From NCBI GenBank assembly GCA_963576725.1, contig OY755243.1:38673243-38737242 (forward strand): a stretch of 64,000 nucleotides of DNA, read 5' to 3'. The notes beneath the pieces are model-generated. The model was not told where the DNA came from and made no database searches. It worked only from the letters and a program-made list of their open reading frames with translations. Positions 51,168 through 62,410 of the stretch are shown here, piece by piece. The DNA comes from Azorinus chamasolen (Eukaryota; Mollusca; Bivalvia; Cardiida; Solecurtidae). Position numbers and translations under genes: made by a program. Position 1 is the first letter of the stretch; each line of letters opens with the position of its first letter.

Positions 51168-51383
51168 TTAACTCTTTGCACGCTAAGTAATTTTTCGTCT
51201 GCAACAATTGTCGTCTGCTTCAATATTCTAAAAATAACTTTTCTCTCATTTCTTTGCAAAAATATAGCCAAAGTGAAAAACGGTTTGGATCCTGATGAGA
51301 CGCCGCATTATGCGGCGTCTCATCTGGATCCAAACTGTTTGCATAGGTAATCACAGTTTTCCCGCTAGCGTGCAAAGAGATAA
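51168..51383. mobile_element. Palindromic TTAA element, family J (reference copy)
   Basis: TTAACTCTTTGCACGCTAAG to TAGCGTGCAAAGAGATAA. The core TTTGGATCCTGATGAGACGC and its perfect inverse meet at CCGCATTATGCGG. It keeps the CAAACTGTTTGCATAGG flank but not the GCTCCT centre. Confidence 0.72.
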
Positions 51384-51384
51384 C

Positions 51385-51535
51385 GGAGTCCATTCAGTAC
51401 AAAAAGGTATAATGTGTTAGAAGATTTTAAATCACAAATAGTGTGTCAGTTCTCCTGAAGGAGTCCTGTGATCTGCATCTACACTGTTTGCATATTTCCA
51501 GTATACTAATTTCCCCACATTCAAAGAGTTAATGC
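51385..51535. mobile_element. Family E element, diverged
   Basis: TCCATTCAGTACAAAAAGGT, TCTCCTGAAGGAGTCCTGTG, CATCTACACTGTTTGCATAT and CCACATTCAAAGAGTTAA. Confidence 0.5.
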
Positions 51536-51689
51536 TTCTTGGGGAAGGACACAAGCGGAATGTCTGAAATTCTGATCTACCTGTCTGCTATCTGATGTAT
51601 GAATCTGTGTAAATGATAAATCGCTACCCACAGAAGTTAGTGTGAACTTTTAACGCTTGATACCTTAACATGTGAAGGCAAATACTTAT

Positions 51690-52110
51690 AATGCAACCCT
51701 AATTACCCTAAGAATTTGGACAGACAAACATAGGCAAATAGTGCAGACCCAGAACAAACTGCCCTTGCTTCGCTATTTGCTACTGTGACAGTCAAATTTA
51801 ACTCCGCGTTTCCCTGTTCTATGTTTATTCCAAATTTCAATACCTATTCAGTATTGCATATTCATGGACAAAATAGTTATAATGAACTGTGGAAGGTGGA
51901 ATATCAAATTCCATTAAACAAACAGAGCAGACCTTGATCAGACGGCTCCTATAGCAGCCGTCTGATCAGGGTCTACTCTGTTTTCAAATGCGTGAAAACA
52001 CGTATATATGAAGGAAAGGGTTAAAATTATCAGAATAATGCCAAATTCACAAACGTATGGAGAAGGAAGATTTGGTGTCTGAATACTTAAAGGCAGACAA
52101 TTAAAGGTAT
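51690..52110. mobile_element. Family I element interrupted by a family C element
   Basis: ACCCTAATTACCCTAAGAAT, GGCAAATAGTGCAGACCCAG and TTTGCTACTGTGACAGTCAA precede the insert. After it, AAATTATCAGAATAATGCCA, GGAGAAGGAAGATTTGGTGT and CTGAATACTTAAAGG complete family I. Confidence 0.6.
51798..52024. mobile_element. Family C element nested at a TTAA of family I
   Basis: TTAACTCCGCGTTTCCCTGT to GAAGGAAAGGGTTAA. The core is GATCAGACGGCTCCTATAGC and its inverse. TTAA flanks both ends within otherwise continuous family I sequence. Confidence 0.68.
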
Positions 52111-52241
52111 TTGTTGTTGCCACGATTATTCAGTGCATTATATTTATGAAATTATGATATTTAAGCATGCTTAATCATTGACAGTACGACTTTTAAAGTT
52201 TGATTATAAAATATAAGACTGTTATCATTAATTATCTACCT

Positions 52242-53742
52242 GGGTGATTCTTCAAAAATTGGTAATATGCTGTCCCTCACCTTTCACATGATTTAAAAGT
52301 CATAAACATTTATTTTTAAAAGAATATTTTATCTTTGCCTAGTTAATATGACATACCTTAGTGAGAATATAGTGATAACCAGTGAGAATTTATGTTCATT
52401 TTCTTGGAATCGACTTTCAAGTATTAAAGGGGGTGCAAAATTCCCATGTCCCTCATCATACAACACATAATAGAATGAGATATCTTGACCTTAAATCATC
52501 TTAAATTTGATAATTTTTCTCTATTGATAATGTCATTATATTATCATAGAATGAATGAATACAAAATATAGCTGTTAGTTTAATCTTTAGTGGCTTTTTT
52601 CAGCTGCTGATTTTTGTCCCTCGTTTTCCTGTCAGTACCGAAACGGTATGGTGTTTTAGCCTGTACCTATTTTATCTTGAAATTGAGGGAAATCCCTTCT
52701 GACGTCATCAGAAGGTTTTCCCCATGCAGTCATTATAGGGTACCCTTCGATTTAGCAATCCCGGTTCTATTATAAGAAATGGCCTCCCAAACATCTATTT
52801 CTATTGAGTATGTTTTTAGGCCATCAGCACTGAAACGCCCTCAAACCAGGCAAGCTGAACTATAAATTCATGTTAACAGACCTTGTTGTATACGCTGTGT
52901 GTACACGATGCTTAGTAAATGCATAAAATAATTGAAACATGTACTGGGTAAATGCCTGAAATTATGAAAAATAAACAAAATTGTCATTACCGAAACGGTC
53001 ATTACCGAAACGGCCTGTGTTTCGGTATTGACATAACCCTTAATTATTTTGGTATCTGAACAACTATTTTGTGAAAATACGACTTTAACTTGCATCCAAA
53101 AACAAAATGAATAATATTTCTGAATAAATTCAGTACCATTTGGCTTTACTTTTTGCTGTCATTACCGCAACGTCATTACCGAAACGTCATTACCGAAACG
53201 TTTTTCATTCATTTTTTGGCATTTTTTTGGCATTTTTTAAAAGTTGAGCAATGGAAATGTTTGAACTGTATACTTTTACGATAAATTAGTCCTAAAGATA
53301 GTATAAAGCATGCTTTTAGTTAATTAAAAGAAATTTAGCAACACTTTGGAGACAATTTCGATACATCAAACTCTTAAAAATTAGCTGTTTCCATCACCTT
53401 AAGAGACAATTTTTGATTTTGCAAGATGTATTACTAAAAGAAACAGAATTACGTTATTCATATTCATAATTTACACACATCTTGAATGATAAACACCCTT
53501 TAACTAAATATTTAGATAAAACGAGGTCCAATTTTACATCGTTGCGGTAATGACATTTTCAGGTCATTGGCAATTTATAAAATGTAAAAAATATTTTTCT
53601 ATTGAACAATCAGCACGGACATTACTCTTTATAAGTCAAAGACAGTTCATAGTTATGGTATACGTGTTAAGCAAACGGTTTTATAAGCAAAATGTTTTTG
53701 AAAATTTTGTAGACAAAATTACCAATTTTTGAAGAATCACCC
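52242..53742. mobile_element. 1.5-kb TIR element with ATTACCGAAACG repeats
   Basis: Perfect 25-bp inverted ends begin GGGTGATTCTTCAAAAA (52242-52266 and 53718-53742). An ACCT lies outside each end, a possible 4-bp target duplication. ATTACCGAAACG or close forms occur in a loose array (near 52635, 52988, 53002, 53160-53200 and inverted near 53540). No transposase frame is found; the longest frames are under 80 codons. Non-autonomous. Confidence 0.72.
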
Positions 53743-54120
53743 ACCTATAAGTATTTGACTCTTTTTTTTATTTCAAGTGGGGAAATTCTTGCTCATTTCC
53801 TAATTTTTTATATTCAGCTGTGACATTCCCACCAGATTCCCACACTTTGAATTTATGGCAGATCAAAATATGAAAGTCTACTATATTGATATGTATATTT
53901 GTAAAATCTTAAATTATATGTATTTCTTGTGGTAATAATGATGTTTTTAGCATGTTTAGGCGTTTCATGAATAAAATTTATGGCATAATTTTTCAGATTT
54001 CTGAATCAAACTCCTAATTAAGTGAGCAATTTAAAAGTACAATATATGTATCTGTATTTGTAAAAGCAAATAACTTAGTGCCATGTCTTTTGATGCTGAT
54101 GAGAAGTTATTATGAATCAA
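53743..54120. other. No recognised feature
   Basis: AT-rich, with short frames only. Confidence 0.35.
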
Positions 54121-54326
54121 GCCTATCCCTTTTGAATATTCATATAAGATATAATAACATCATGAATATTTATTAGCTGATTTTTTATAGTGGCATATGT
54201 ACAGTCAGATCCATTATAATTTCATAAGCAACCAGTGTAGACCCTGATCACAGGAGCTGTCTAATCTGAGTCTGCTGTGTTGCAAAGTACCGTATGAAAA
54301 AACATTTGTATGAGGGAAAGGGTTAA
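54121..54326. mobile_element. Family D element
   Basis: GAATATTCATATAAGATATA, AAGCAACCAGTGTAGACCCT, GATCACAGGAGCTGTCTAAT, CTGAGTCTGCTGTGTTGCAA and GTATGAGGGAAAGGGTTAA. Confidence 0.5.
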
Positions 54327-54359
54327 AAGGTTATCCTGAATTCACAGCCTGGTTTAAAG

Positions 54360-57300
54360 GTTACAATTACTAATTGGTATATTATGGTACAAGGGACCAA
54401 TTATTCTACTTAGTATTCGGACAAACTTAGGGCAAATAGTGCAGAGCTGTAAATGGGTGACAGGGACTCTTCACTGTTGGGTCAGGGTCTTCACTATTTG
54501 CTACTTTGTCAGTCTTAATTTAAAGTTATCAAATGGTAACGAATTGATATTTTTTACAAACCAGTGGAGAGGGGAGACTGGGTGTCTGAATACTTTGGTG
54601 TCTGAATACTTCAAACTGAGTAAATACCAGTATTAGTGGAGAGGGGAGATTTGGTGTCTGAATACTTCAAACTGAGCATAAATTACCAGTACTAAGTGGG
54701 AAGGGGAGATTGGGTGTCTGAATACTTAAAACTGAGTTAATTACCAGTCAGGAGTGGAGACTGGGTGTCTGAATACTTCAAACTGGGTAATTACCAGTAC
54801 TAGTGGGGAGGAGAGATTGCGTGTCTGAATACTTCAAACTGAGTAATTACCAGTACTAGTGGGGAGCGGAGATGGGGTGTCTGAATACTTCAAACTGAGT
54901 AATTACCAGTACTAGTGGGGAGCGGAGATGGGGTGTCTGAATACTTCAAACTGAGTAATTACCAGTACTAGTGGGGAGCGGAGAGTGGGTGTCTGAATAC
55001 TTCAAACTGAGTAATTACCAGTGGAGAGAGAGAGAGGAGACTGGGTGTCTGAATACTTCAAACTGAGTAATTACCAGTACTAGTGGAGAGGGAGAGATTG
55101 GGTATATACTGGGTGTCTGAATACTTCAGACTGAGCAATGACCAGTACTAGTGGGGAGGGTAGATTGGGTGTCAGAATACTTCAAACTGAGTAATTACCA
55201 GTACTAGTGGGAAGGAGAGACAGAGTGTCTGAGTACTTCAAACTGAGTAATTACCAGTGGAGAGGGGGAAACTGGGTTTCTGAATACTTCAAACTAAGTA
55301 ATTACCAGCACTGGTGCAGAGGGGAGACTGAGTGTCTGTATACTTCAAACTGAGTAATTACCAGTACTAGTGGGAAGGAGAGACATAGTTTCTGGGTACT
55401 TCAAACTGATTAATTACCAGTGGAAAGGGGAGACTGGGTGTCTGAATACTTCAAACTGAGTAATTACCAGTGCTAGTGGGAAGGAGAGACAGAGTGTCTG
55501 AGTACTTCAAACTGAGTAATTACAAGTGGAAAGGGGAGACTGGGTGTCTGAATACTTCAAACTGAGTAATTACCAGTACACAGTGGGAAGGAGAGACAGA
55601 GTGTCTGAGTACTTCAAACTGATTAATTACCAGTGGAAAGAGGGGTCTGAGTGTCTGAATACTTCAAACTGAGTAATTACCAGTACTGGTGCAGAGGGGA
55701 GACTGAGTGTCTGTATACTTCAAGCTGAGTAATTACCAGAATAAGTGGGGAGAGAAGATTGGGTGTCTGAATACTTCAAACTGAGTAATTACCAGTACTA
55801 GTGGGGAGGGGAAATTGGGTGTCTGAATACTTCAAACTGAGTAATTACCAGTACATGTGGGAAGGAGAGACAGAGTGTCTGAGTAATTCAAACTGAGTGA
55901 TTACCAGTGGAAAGGGGAGACTGGGTGTCTGAATACTTCAAAACTGTGTAATTGTAGTGGGGAGGGTAGTCTAAGTGTCTGAATACTTCAAAATAAGTAG
56001 TTACCAGTGGAGAGGGGAGGGTAGATTGGGTGTCAGAATACTTCAAACTGAGTAATTACCAGTACTAGTGGGAAGGAGAGACAGAGTGTCTGAGTACTTC
56101 AAACTGAGTAATTACCAGTGGAGAGGGGGAAACTGGGTTTCTGAATACTTCAAACTAAGTAATTACCAGCACTGGTGCAGAGGGGAGACTGAGTGTCTGT
56201 ATACTTCAAACTGAGTAATTACCAGTACTAGTGGGAAGGAGAGACATAGTTTCTGGGTACTTCAAACTGAGTAATTACCAGTGGAAAGGGGAGACTTGGT
56301 ATCTGAATACTTCAAAACTGTGTAATTGTAATGGGGAGGGTAGTCTGAGTGTCTGAATACTTCAAACTAAGTAATTACCAGTGGAAATGGGAGACTGGGT
56401 GTCTGAATACTTCAAAACTGTGTAATTGTAGTTGGGAGGGTAGTCTGAGTGTCTGAATACTTCAAACTAAGTAATTACCAGTGAAAAGGGGAGACTGGGT
56501 GTCTGAATACTTCAAAACTGTGTAAGTGTAGTGGTGAGGGTAGTCTGAGTGTCTGAATACTTCAAAATAAGTAGTTACCAGTGGAGAGGGGAGATGGGGT
56601 GTCTGAATACTTCAAAGAGTAATTACCAGTGGAGAGGGGAATTTTTGTTTCTGAATACTTCAAACTGAGTTATAACCAGTGGAGAGGGGAGATTTGGTGT
56701 CTGAATACTTCAAACTTAGTAATTACCAGTGGAGAGGGAAGATTGGTGTCTGAATACTTCAAACTTAGTAATTACCAGTGGAGAGGGAAGATTGGGTGTC
56801 TGAATACTTCAAAGAATAAATACCAGCGGAGAGGGGAGATTTGGTGCCTGAATACTTCAAACTTAGTAATTACCAGTGCGGAGGGGAGACTAGGTGTCTG
56901 ATAACTTCAAACTGAGAGGGGAGATTGGGTGTCTGAAAACTTCAAAGAGTAATTATCAGTGGACAGAGAAGATTTGGTGTCTGAATACTTCAAACTGGGA
57001 GGGGAGACTTGGTGTCTGAATACTTCAAACTGAGAGGGGAGATTGGGTGTCTGAATATTTCAAAGAGTAATTACCAGTGGAGAGGGGAGACTTTGTGTCT
57101 GAATACTTCAAAATGAGTAATAACCAGTGGAGAGGGAAGATGTGTCTGAATACTTCAAAGTATAAATACCAGTGGAGAGGGGTTATTGGGTGCCTGAATA
57201 CTTCAAACAGTAATAACCAGTGAGGAGGAGAGAATGGGTGTTTGAATACTTCAAATTGAATTATTACCAGTGGAGAGGGAAGATTCCGTGTCTGAATACT

Positions 57301-57422
57301 TCAAATTGAGTAATTATCAGTGGGGAGAGGATACTTGGTGTCTGAATACTTCAAATTTAGTAATTACCAGTGGGGAGGAGATGCTGGGTGTCTGAATACT
57401 TTAAAGAGTAATTAGGGTATAC
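54360..57422. mobile_element. Family I element swollen by an internal minisatellite
   Basis: The left part (54360-54540) is ordinary family I: AGTATTCGGACAAACTTAGG, GCAAATAGTGCAGAGC, a CACTGTTGGGTCAGGGTC core and TAAAGTTATCAAATGGTAAC. The right arm, normally ~50 bp, is amplified to ~2.85 kb. The array then closes with the standard terminus GAGTAATTAGGGTAT at 57408-57422. Confidence 0.6.
54560..57410. repeat. ~50-60-bp minisatellite, about fifty copies
   Basis: The consensus unit GTGGAGAGGGGAGACTGGGT + GTCTGAATACTTCAAACTGA + GTAATTACCAGTACTA varies in length through loss of the ACTA or GTAATTACCAG part. Higher-order copies are visible: the block near 55140-55400 recurs near 56020-56280. The array is non-coding. 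A 90-codon frame near 56629 is a by-product of the period. Confidence 0.88.
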
Positions 57423-57942
57423 ACATCCAAATTTACTCTTTTGAAGAAAATTTGCAGTTACAGTAATAACATAATATTATGTGGGAGTGAACAGAGCAAC
57501 ATGATGTGCAAAAAAGAATTTGAATATAAACCACCCATTTTCACTTAACCAGGGGAAATATTCTGAAATACCCTACCCATTCTTTCTTTGTAATGTATTC
57601 AAGTAAATTGTGTACATAAAATTACTTCATTAGGAAATAGTTGCTTAGTGACAAATGTATGTAAATCACTAAATTGTGATCTCAACGTTTTGGCTTATCA
57701 GATTAATTATGACTTACATTTAGATATAAAGACACTAAGTCTTGGATTCAGATCAAGATGCTGAGTTAACTCAAGCTGCTTTAGGTAACTTGACTAATGG
57801 TCAGTGGTGTCCTATTAGAATAAAACATAAAGACAAAGCTAATTACATCACGTTTAAAATGAAGCAAGGAAAAGTTTTAGCAGACCCGAGTTTTACAGAA
57901 AGATAATGGTATATAGGGAAAGTATGAACTTAAGTTTGTGAG
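57423..57942. other. No recognised feature
   Basis: About 500 bp of unique-looking AT-rich sequence with no bounded frame. Confidence 0.35.
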
Positions 57943-58192
57943 TTAACCCTTCGCTTGCTAATCGCGTCAATATACCTACCTGTAAATAGTGAAGACCCAG
58001 ATGAGACAGCTCCTGCAGGAGCTGTCTCATCAGGGTCTGCACTATTTACAAGTTGATTGTGCAACCAGTGCACTCCACAGCAGTGATTGCACGGCGAAAT
58101 ACTTGTACACAGTGAAGATATATGTAATTATACAACAGGGCATGGATAAAGAAGGAGAAATGTATTTTAGAATTCAGCAAGCGAAGGGTTAA
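57943..58192 (+). mobile_element. Palindromic TTAA element, family B (copy 3)
   Basis: TTAACCCTTCGCTTGCTAAT to CAAGCGAAGGGTTAA. The centre is GCTCCTGCAGGAGC. The open frame to the terminal TAA is intact. Confidence 0.78.
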
Positions 58193-58309
58193 CCCTTTCA
58201 ATTCACGGAATGAGTTTACTGTCATACACAAACAGTACTAGTGTGGACACAAATCCTGTATCAGAGCATTCTGACCAAGGCCTGCAATGTTGTTTAGCAT
58301 TTAAAACTG

Positions 58310-58538
58310 TTAACCCATTACCTCATAGGCTATTTTTAGATACTACCTCTTTGAATAAATCTACCGAAAAGGGGCATTAACTAGAGAAAAGGAAAATTTT
58401 AGAATTTTGTAGTTTGAAACCATTGTGATAAATAGAGCATTTGCTCCTATAGGAGCAAATGCTCTATTTATCACAATGGTTTCACAAAGTGACTTTTACA
58501 GAGGCGTAAAAAGTCGTCAATATGAGGGAATGGGTTAA
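58310..58538. mobile_element. Palindromic TTAA element, family A
   Basis: TTAACCCATTACCTCATAGG to TGAGGGAATGGGTTAA. Perfect arms and centre GCTCCTATAGGAGC. It shares its right TTAA with a family D copy. Confidence 0.78.
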
Positions 58539-58720
58539 CACACTATAGATAATTATGCCTTTTAATGCTTTTGCAAAGAGAGTAGACCCCTGATCAGATG
58601 GCTCCAGGTGTAGGAGCTGATCAGGATCTGCTGTGTTTGCTTGTGTGACAATATAGATCAGATTCTACAGTTTCTGTGATGGTAAAAAATGTGATGAGGA
58701 CATTATAAAGAGGAAGATAA
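58535..58720. mobile_element. Family D element
   Basis: TTAACACACTATAGATAATT, AAGAGAGTAGACCCCTGATC, GGCTCCAGGTGTAGGAGCTG, CTGCTGTGTTTGCTTGTGTG and GATTCTACAGTTTCTGTGAT. Confidence 0.5.
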
Positions 58721-58948
58721 GACACATACACTGTGTATCATAAACATTAGGACTAAATGGGCTTTATAATGACGTAAACCTTTGTCACTCTGGGGTCAAG
58801 CTTGACCTTGAGTTGGTTGGGGATTTCCCTGTCATGAATACACTACTTTGTCAAATAAAACCTGCAAGCTTAACATCATGTTAACCTTTTACTTCATGAA
58901 TATGCATGCAAGACTAAGCCTTATGAATATTAATTGATTATAATTAAA

Positions 58949-59183
58949 TTAACCCTTCGCTTGCTATTCACGTCAATATACCTACCTGTAAATAGTGAAG
59001 ACCCAGATGAGACAGCTCCTGCAGGATCTGCACTATTTACAAGTTGATTGTGCAACCAGTACAGTCCGCAGCAGTGACTGCACAGCGAAATACTTGTACA
59101 CAGTGATGATATATGTAATTATACAACAGGGCTTGGGTAAAGAAGGAGAAATGTATTTTAAAATTCAGCAAGCGAAGGGTTAA
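58949..59183 (+). mobile_element. Family B element (copy 4) with a 15-bp in-frame core deletion
   Basis: TTAACCCTTCGCTTGCTATT to CAAGCGAAGGGTTAA. Compared with copy 3, it lacks 15 bp after GCTCCTGCAGGA, which removes the second hairpin arm but keeps the long open frame. Confidence 0.72.
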
Positions 59184-59377
59184 TTATAGTTGTATAAAAA
59201 AATAGAATAAGGAAATTTATTGCTATGGCAATTAAGAATCTGAAATGTTACATATAAGCTGCCACTGGCAGATCTTATCAGACAGCTCCTACGTACAGAC
59301 ATGAAAAAAAATAGGATTAAGGATTATTAAAATCTTTTTATTTTGACCAGTATGTTTGACTACAATACCAGGGCTCC
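59184..59377. other. No recognised feature
   Basis: Contains TTATCAGACAGCTCCTACGT near 59276, a single hairpin arm, perhaps an element relic. Confidence 0.3.
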
Positions 59378-59560
59378 TGAGGTTCGATGCCCTGTCGGAC
59401 CAAGTTCTTTGGACAAGACATATTAACAGAGATTCGATGTATCAGTGCTTTATACTGGGCATCTAGAAGAACCAGAGAAACTCTGTTGATAATAAGAGTA
59501 GGGCATCACACCCGAGTTTCTCTGTATCCACTTACCTCTCTCTGTGGCATACAATTAGCC
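59378..59560 (+). mobile_element. Possible tRNA-derived SINE remnant
   Basis: GAGGTTCGATGCCCTG contains a Pol III B-box match (GGTTCGATGCC). It is followed by TCGGACCAAGTTCTTTGGAC and AAGACATATTAACAGAGATT, which look like a SINE body. The A box is not preserved upstream. Confidence 0.35.
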
Positions 59561-59892
59561 CATAGTTGGCAGAAACAAAAGTTAATCAACACAACCAATC
59601 ATCATAAATTCCTGTCAATAAATGTTATCTACTGGCTGCATTTGCTCTGACTCCAAAACAAATGCAAGAGATGCAGTTGAAAGACAAAGTGATCAACAAA
59701 GAGAGAGTTGATCTGACAATTTGAATGAGTGGACACAGGAATGCCATTGAAATGCCAGATATGCTCAGAAAGTCCACAGTGAGAGACAGAGATGGAGGAG
59801 AGTGAGAGCTCAAGAGACAGACAGAGACAGATAGACAGAGACACTGAGAGGGTACTGGTCTGCTCTGTTTGCTCATTGGATAATATAGATCT

Positions 59893-60018
59893 GTATCCAT
59901 GCTTATAAAGCTTTTTAGTTGAGTCTGAGTTTGTTCTCAAGCTTTTGATTGGTGAGATTTGAGCCAAAGAACTAACTCAGACTCAACTCAACTAAAAGGT
60001 TTTATAAGCATGGACCCT
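59893..60018. mobile_element. Family H element, shortened
   Basis: TATCCATGCTTATAAAGCTT to TTTTATAAGCATGGACCCTG. Most of the second arm (TTGATTGGTCAGAT inverse) is deleted. It is nested in a family D copy (GTCTGCTCTGTTTGCTCATT before, TTCTACAGTTTTAGCC after). Confidence 0.6.
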
Positions 60019-60154
60019 GATTCTACAGTTTTAGCCTGAGCTAAAAGGTCATGTGTTCATATGCAGTAATACAAAATTGATCTAATTGATATTAATGATG
60101 TCATTATTTCTTACATGAATATTCAACAGTTAAAGTGTTGAAGTTATTAAAATT

Positions 60155-60673
60155 GTGTAGAATTGACACAAAATGGTGGACAGGGGAGATTTGAACTCGT
60201 AATTTGTAGAGTAAATATGGTAGGCCCTTATCTATTGTCATGTTGGAAGTGTTGCAGCTGACATACCTATGTGCACTGTTCCTTTCGCTCATACATGTAC
60301 AATTATACACAATGTTGAATCACCTCTAGGCAATAGTTTGGAGTGTGCATTTAGTGCAAAACTTTTCTTGCTACACTGTATGGGTCACTTTGTGAAAACT
60401 TTTGCAAACAATTTTGGACCCAGAAAAAGTGCTGAGCAGGATGTGTGTGTGTGTGTTTATTTTTTTAATAAATGAAGGAACGATCTACATTGAAAATCAA
60501 AGGAGACAAGAAATTTGTTATTGCTTGAAAAGGGTAGAATATAGGTATAAATGTAAAACTTTAGTTTTCTGCAAATTGCAATGTCCTTGATGTTTTACAA
60601 GGGCTCCTTTCACCAGCGAATACCCCATATAGCTAATTAGACATTCTGGCAGCAATTTGTTTCACAATGCATT
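60155..60673. other. No supported gene
   Basis: Includes a (TG)n run near 60442 and a T-rich tract, with only short frames. Confidence 0.35.
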
Positions 60674-60924
60674 TTAACCCTTCTCTTGCTGAATTTTAAA
60701 ATGCATTTCTTCTTCTTTACCCATTCCCTGTGGTATAATTACATATATATTCACTGTCTACAATCTATTTCTCTGTGCAATCACTGTTGTGGATTGCACT
60801 GGTTGCACAATCAATTTGTAAATAGTGCAGACCCTGATGAGACAGCTCCTGCAGGAGCTGTCTCATCTGGGTCTTCACTATTTTCAGGTAGGTATATTGA
60901 CGTGAACAGCAAGCGAAGGGTTAA
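60674..60924 (-). mobile_element. Family B element (copy 5, inverted)
   Basis: TTAACCCTTCTCTTGCTGAA to CAAGCGAAGGGTTAA. The centre is GCTCCTGCAGGAGC. The minus-strand frame that is open in other copies is broken here (an in-frame TAG falls in the ...GAGAAATAGATTG part). Confidence 0.72.
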
Positions 60925-61190
60925 CCCTTTATTCCATGAATATTTATGTAAGAAATAATTACATATAAATAAGATTATTTTCTCTAATGGCAGATGAACA
61001 TGGGAAATTTGGCTATGTAAGCAACTGAAGAATCAGATCTAGATCTATGTAAATCAATAAGAAAAAAGAGCAGACTTGGATCGGACTGATCCTGTAGGAG
61101 CTATCTGATCTGGGTCTACTCTGTTGGCATTTTATGTGTAAAGTCAGGCATACAATAAAAAGTCATGTATTTATGGGGAAAAGAGTAAAC
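60921..61190. mobile_element. Family D element
   Basis: TTAACCCTTTATTCCATGAA, CTCTAATGGCAGATGAACAT, AAGAGCAGACTTGGATCGGA, TGATCCTGTAGGAGCTATCT, GATCTGGGTCTACTCTGTTG and ATTTATGGGGAAAAGAGTAA. Confidence 0.5.
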
Positions 61191-61309
61191 CCAGTACTGA
61201 GGGGAAAGTCACCACACACCACAAACTTTAAAAAAAAGGGAAGCATTATAGTAATCTGAGAGTTATAGTATGAGGATAAATTCACTTGTGAAGAAGTTAC
61301 TATTACCCT

Positions 61310-61505
61310 ATGTATTTAGATCTCCAATCTCCTCTTTCCATGGGTTAGTCAATTTTGTACCATTTTATTAACTTTAAATTAGACTGACATAGTAACAAAT
61401 CATATAGACCCAGATTCAACGGTTCCTACAGGAGCTGTTCAATCTTGGTCTGCATTATTTACGTAAGTATGTCCATCCAAATACTATGGGTAAATAGGGT
61501 ATAAT
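61310..61505. mobile_element. Family I element, complete and unexpanded
   Basis: ACCCTATGTATTTAGATCTC, AATCTCCTCTTTCCATGGGT, ATAGACCCAGATTCAACGGT, TCCTACAGGAGCTGTTCAAT, CTTGGTCTGCATTATTTACG and ATACTATGGGTAAATAGGGT. Its CTCCAATCTCCTCTTTCCA arm is the single-copy counterpart of the minisatellite unit at 54560-57410. Confidence 0.6.
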
Positions 61506-61902
61506 CGTCACAGGTCAGACTAAGATGCTGAAGAAAGTTCCTTTATGACAATAAGTGCCTTTTAAGTGGCTATAATGCCTCTTTCCTGCAGAATACGAAT
61601 AATACATGTACAATTTGTATTGTCAGTTGTAAAAGTTTTTGCATCTTTTATTTAATTTTGATGATTTAATCATTTTCTATTACATTAAGTCCAATCAGCC
61701 ATGGTCAAGTATTTCAATATTATCATGTGACTTGAATCCACACCATATGTAAATTACATAATTATTTTGTTGTGCATTTACTGTATGACATTATAAAGAT
61801 GAATGCACTGACCAGGAAGTGAAAAATTAATGATCTGGCTGTTAGAATGCACATGTAATATGTTTGTGTATTTTCTGACTTATTAATATTACTAACATCA
61901 AC
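61506..61902. other. No recognised feature
   Basis: AT-rich, with no frame or palindromic core seen. Confidence 0.35.
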
Positions 61903-61996
61903 ATAGGAGCAAATTCTCTATTTATCACAATGGTTTCAAAAAGTGACTTTGACAGAGGCATCGATCAGGAGGCATCAAAATGAGGGAATGGGTTAA
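61903..61996. mobile_element. Family A element, right half only
   Basis: TAGGAGCAAATTCTCTATTT, ATCACAATGGTTTCAAAAAG and a TGAGGGAATGGGTTAA end. The left arm is missing, so the break is at the hairpin centre. Confidence 0.65.
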
Positions 61997-62079
61997 ATGC
62001 AGGCTGAAAGTTACGCCGAAAGCTTATGTAGGACTTTCCTACATTAATATCACTCCTGCATTAAACAACCACCTGTATT

Positions 62080-62410
62080 TAACCCTTTACTTCAGATAAA
62101 TACTTTACATGCTTTTGCAAGCAGAGTAGACCTGATCAGACAGCTTGTGTCTGATCAGGGACTATTCTGTTATCTTAGGAAGTTATAATAGATTGCAATT
62201 GTTTGCATCAAGGTTTTATGTCACTTTCACATTATTTCAGTAATATCTTGATTATATATTATTATAATAGATTAACTGACACTACATTTCTACCAATAAC
62301 TAACAGAATCATGTGTACAATTATGTCATTATGAAAAATTCAGCTAATAAAATGTTAATATTCATAATGTAATTTTTTTTTACGTGCATATTCAACAGGG
62401 AACGGGTTTA
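62080..62410. mobile_element. Family D element, diverged
   Basis: TTAACCCTTTACTTCAGATA, AAGCAGAGTAGACCTGATCA, GACAGCTTGTGTCTGATCAG, GGACTATTCTGTTATCTTAG and CATATTCAACAGGGAACGGG. Confidence 0.45.

Noticed and set aside
54560..57410. CRISPR-like look of regularly spaced repeats
   Set aside because: The whole unit repeats, with no unique spacers. The context is eukaryotic and the array derives from a transposon arm.
59625..59967. 91- and 112-codon minus frames
   Set aside because: Low-complexity GAGACAGA-type DNA gives Ser/Leu-rich peptides. No splice or family support.
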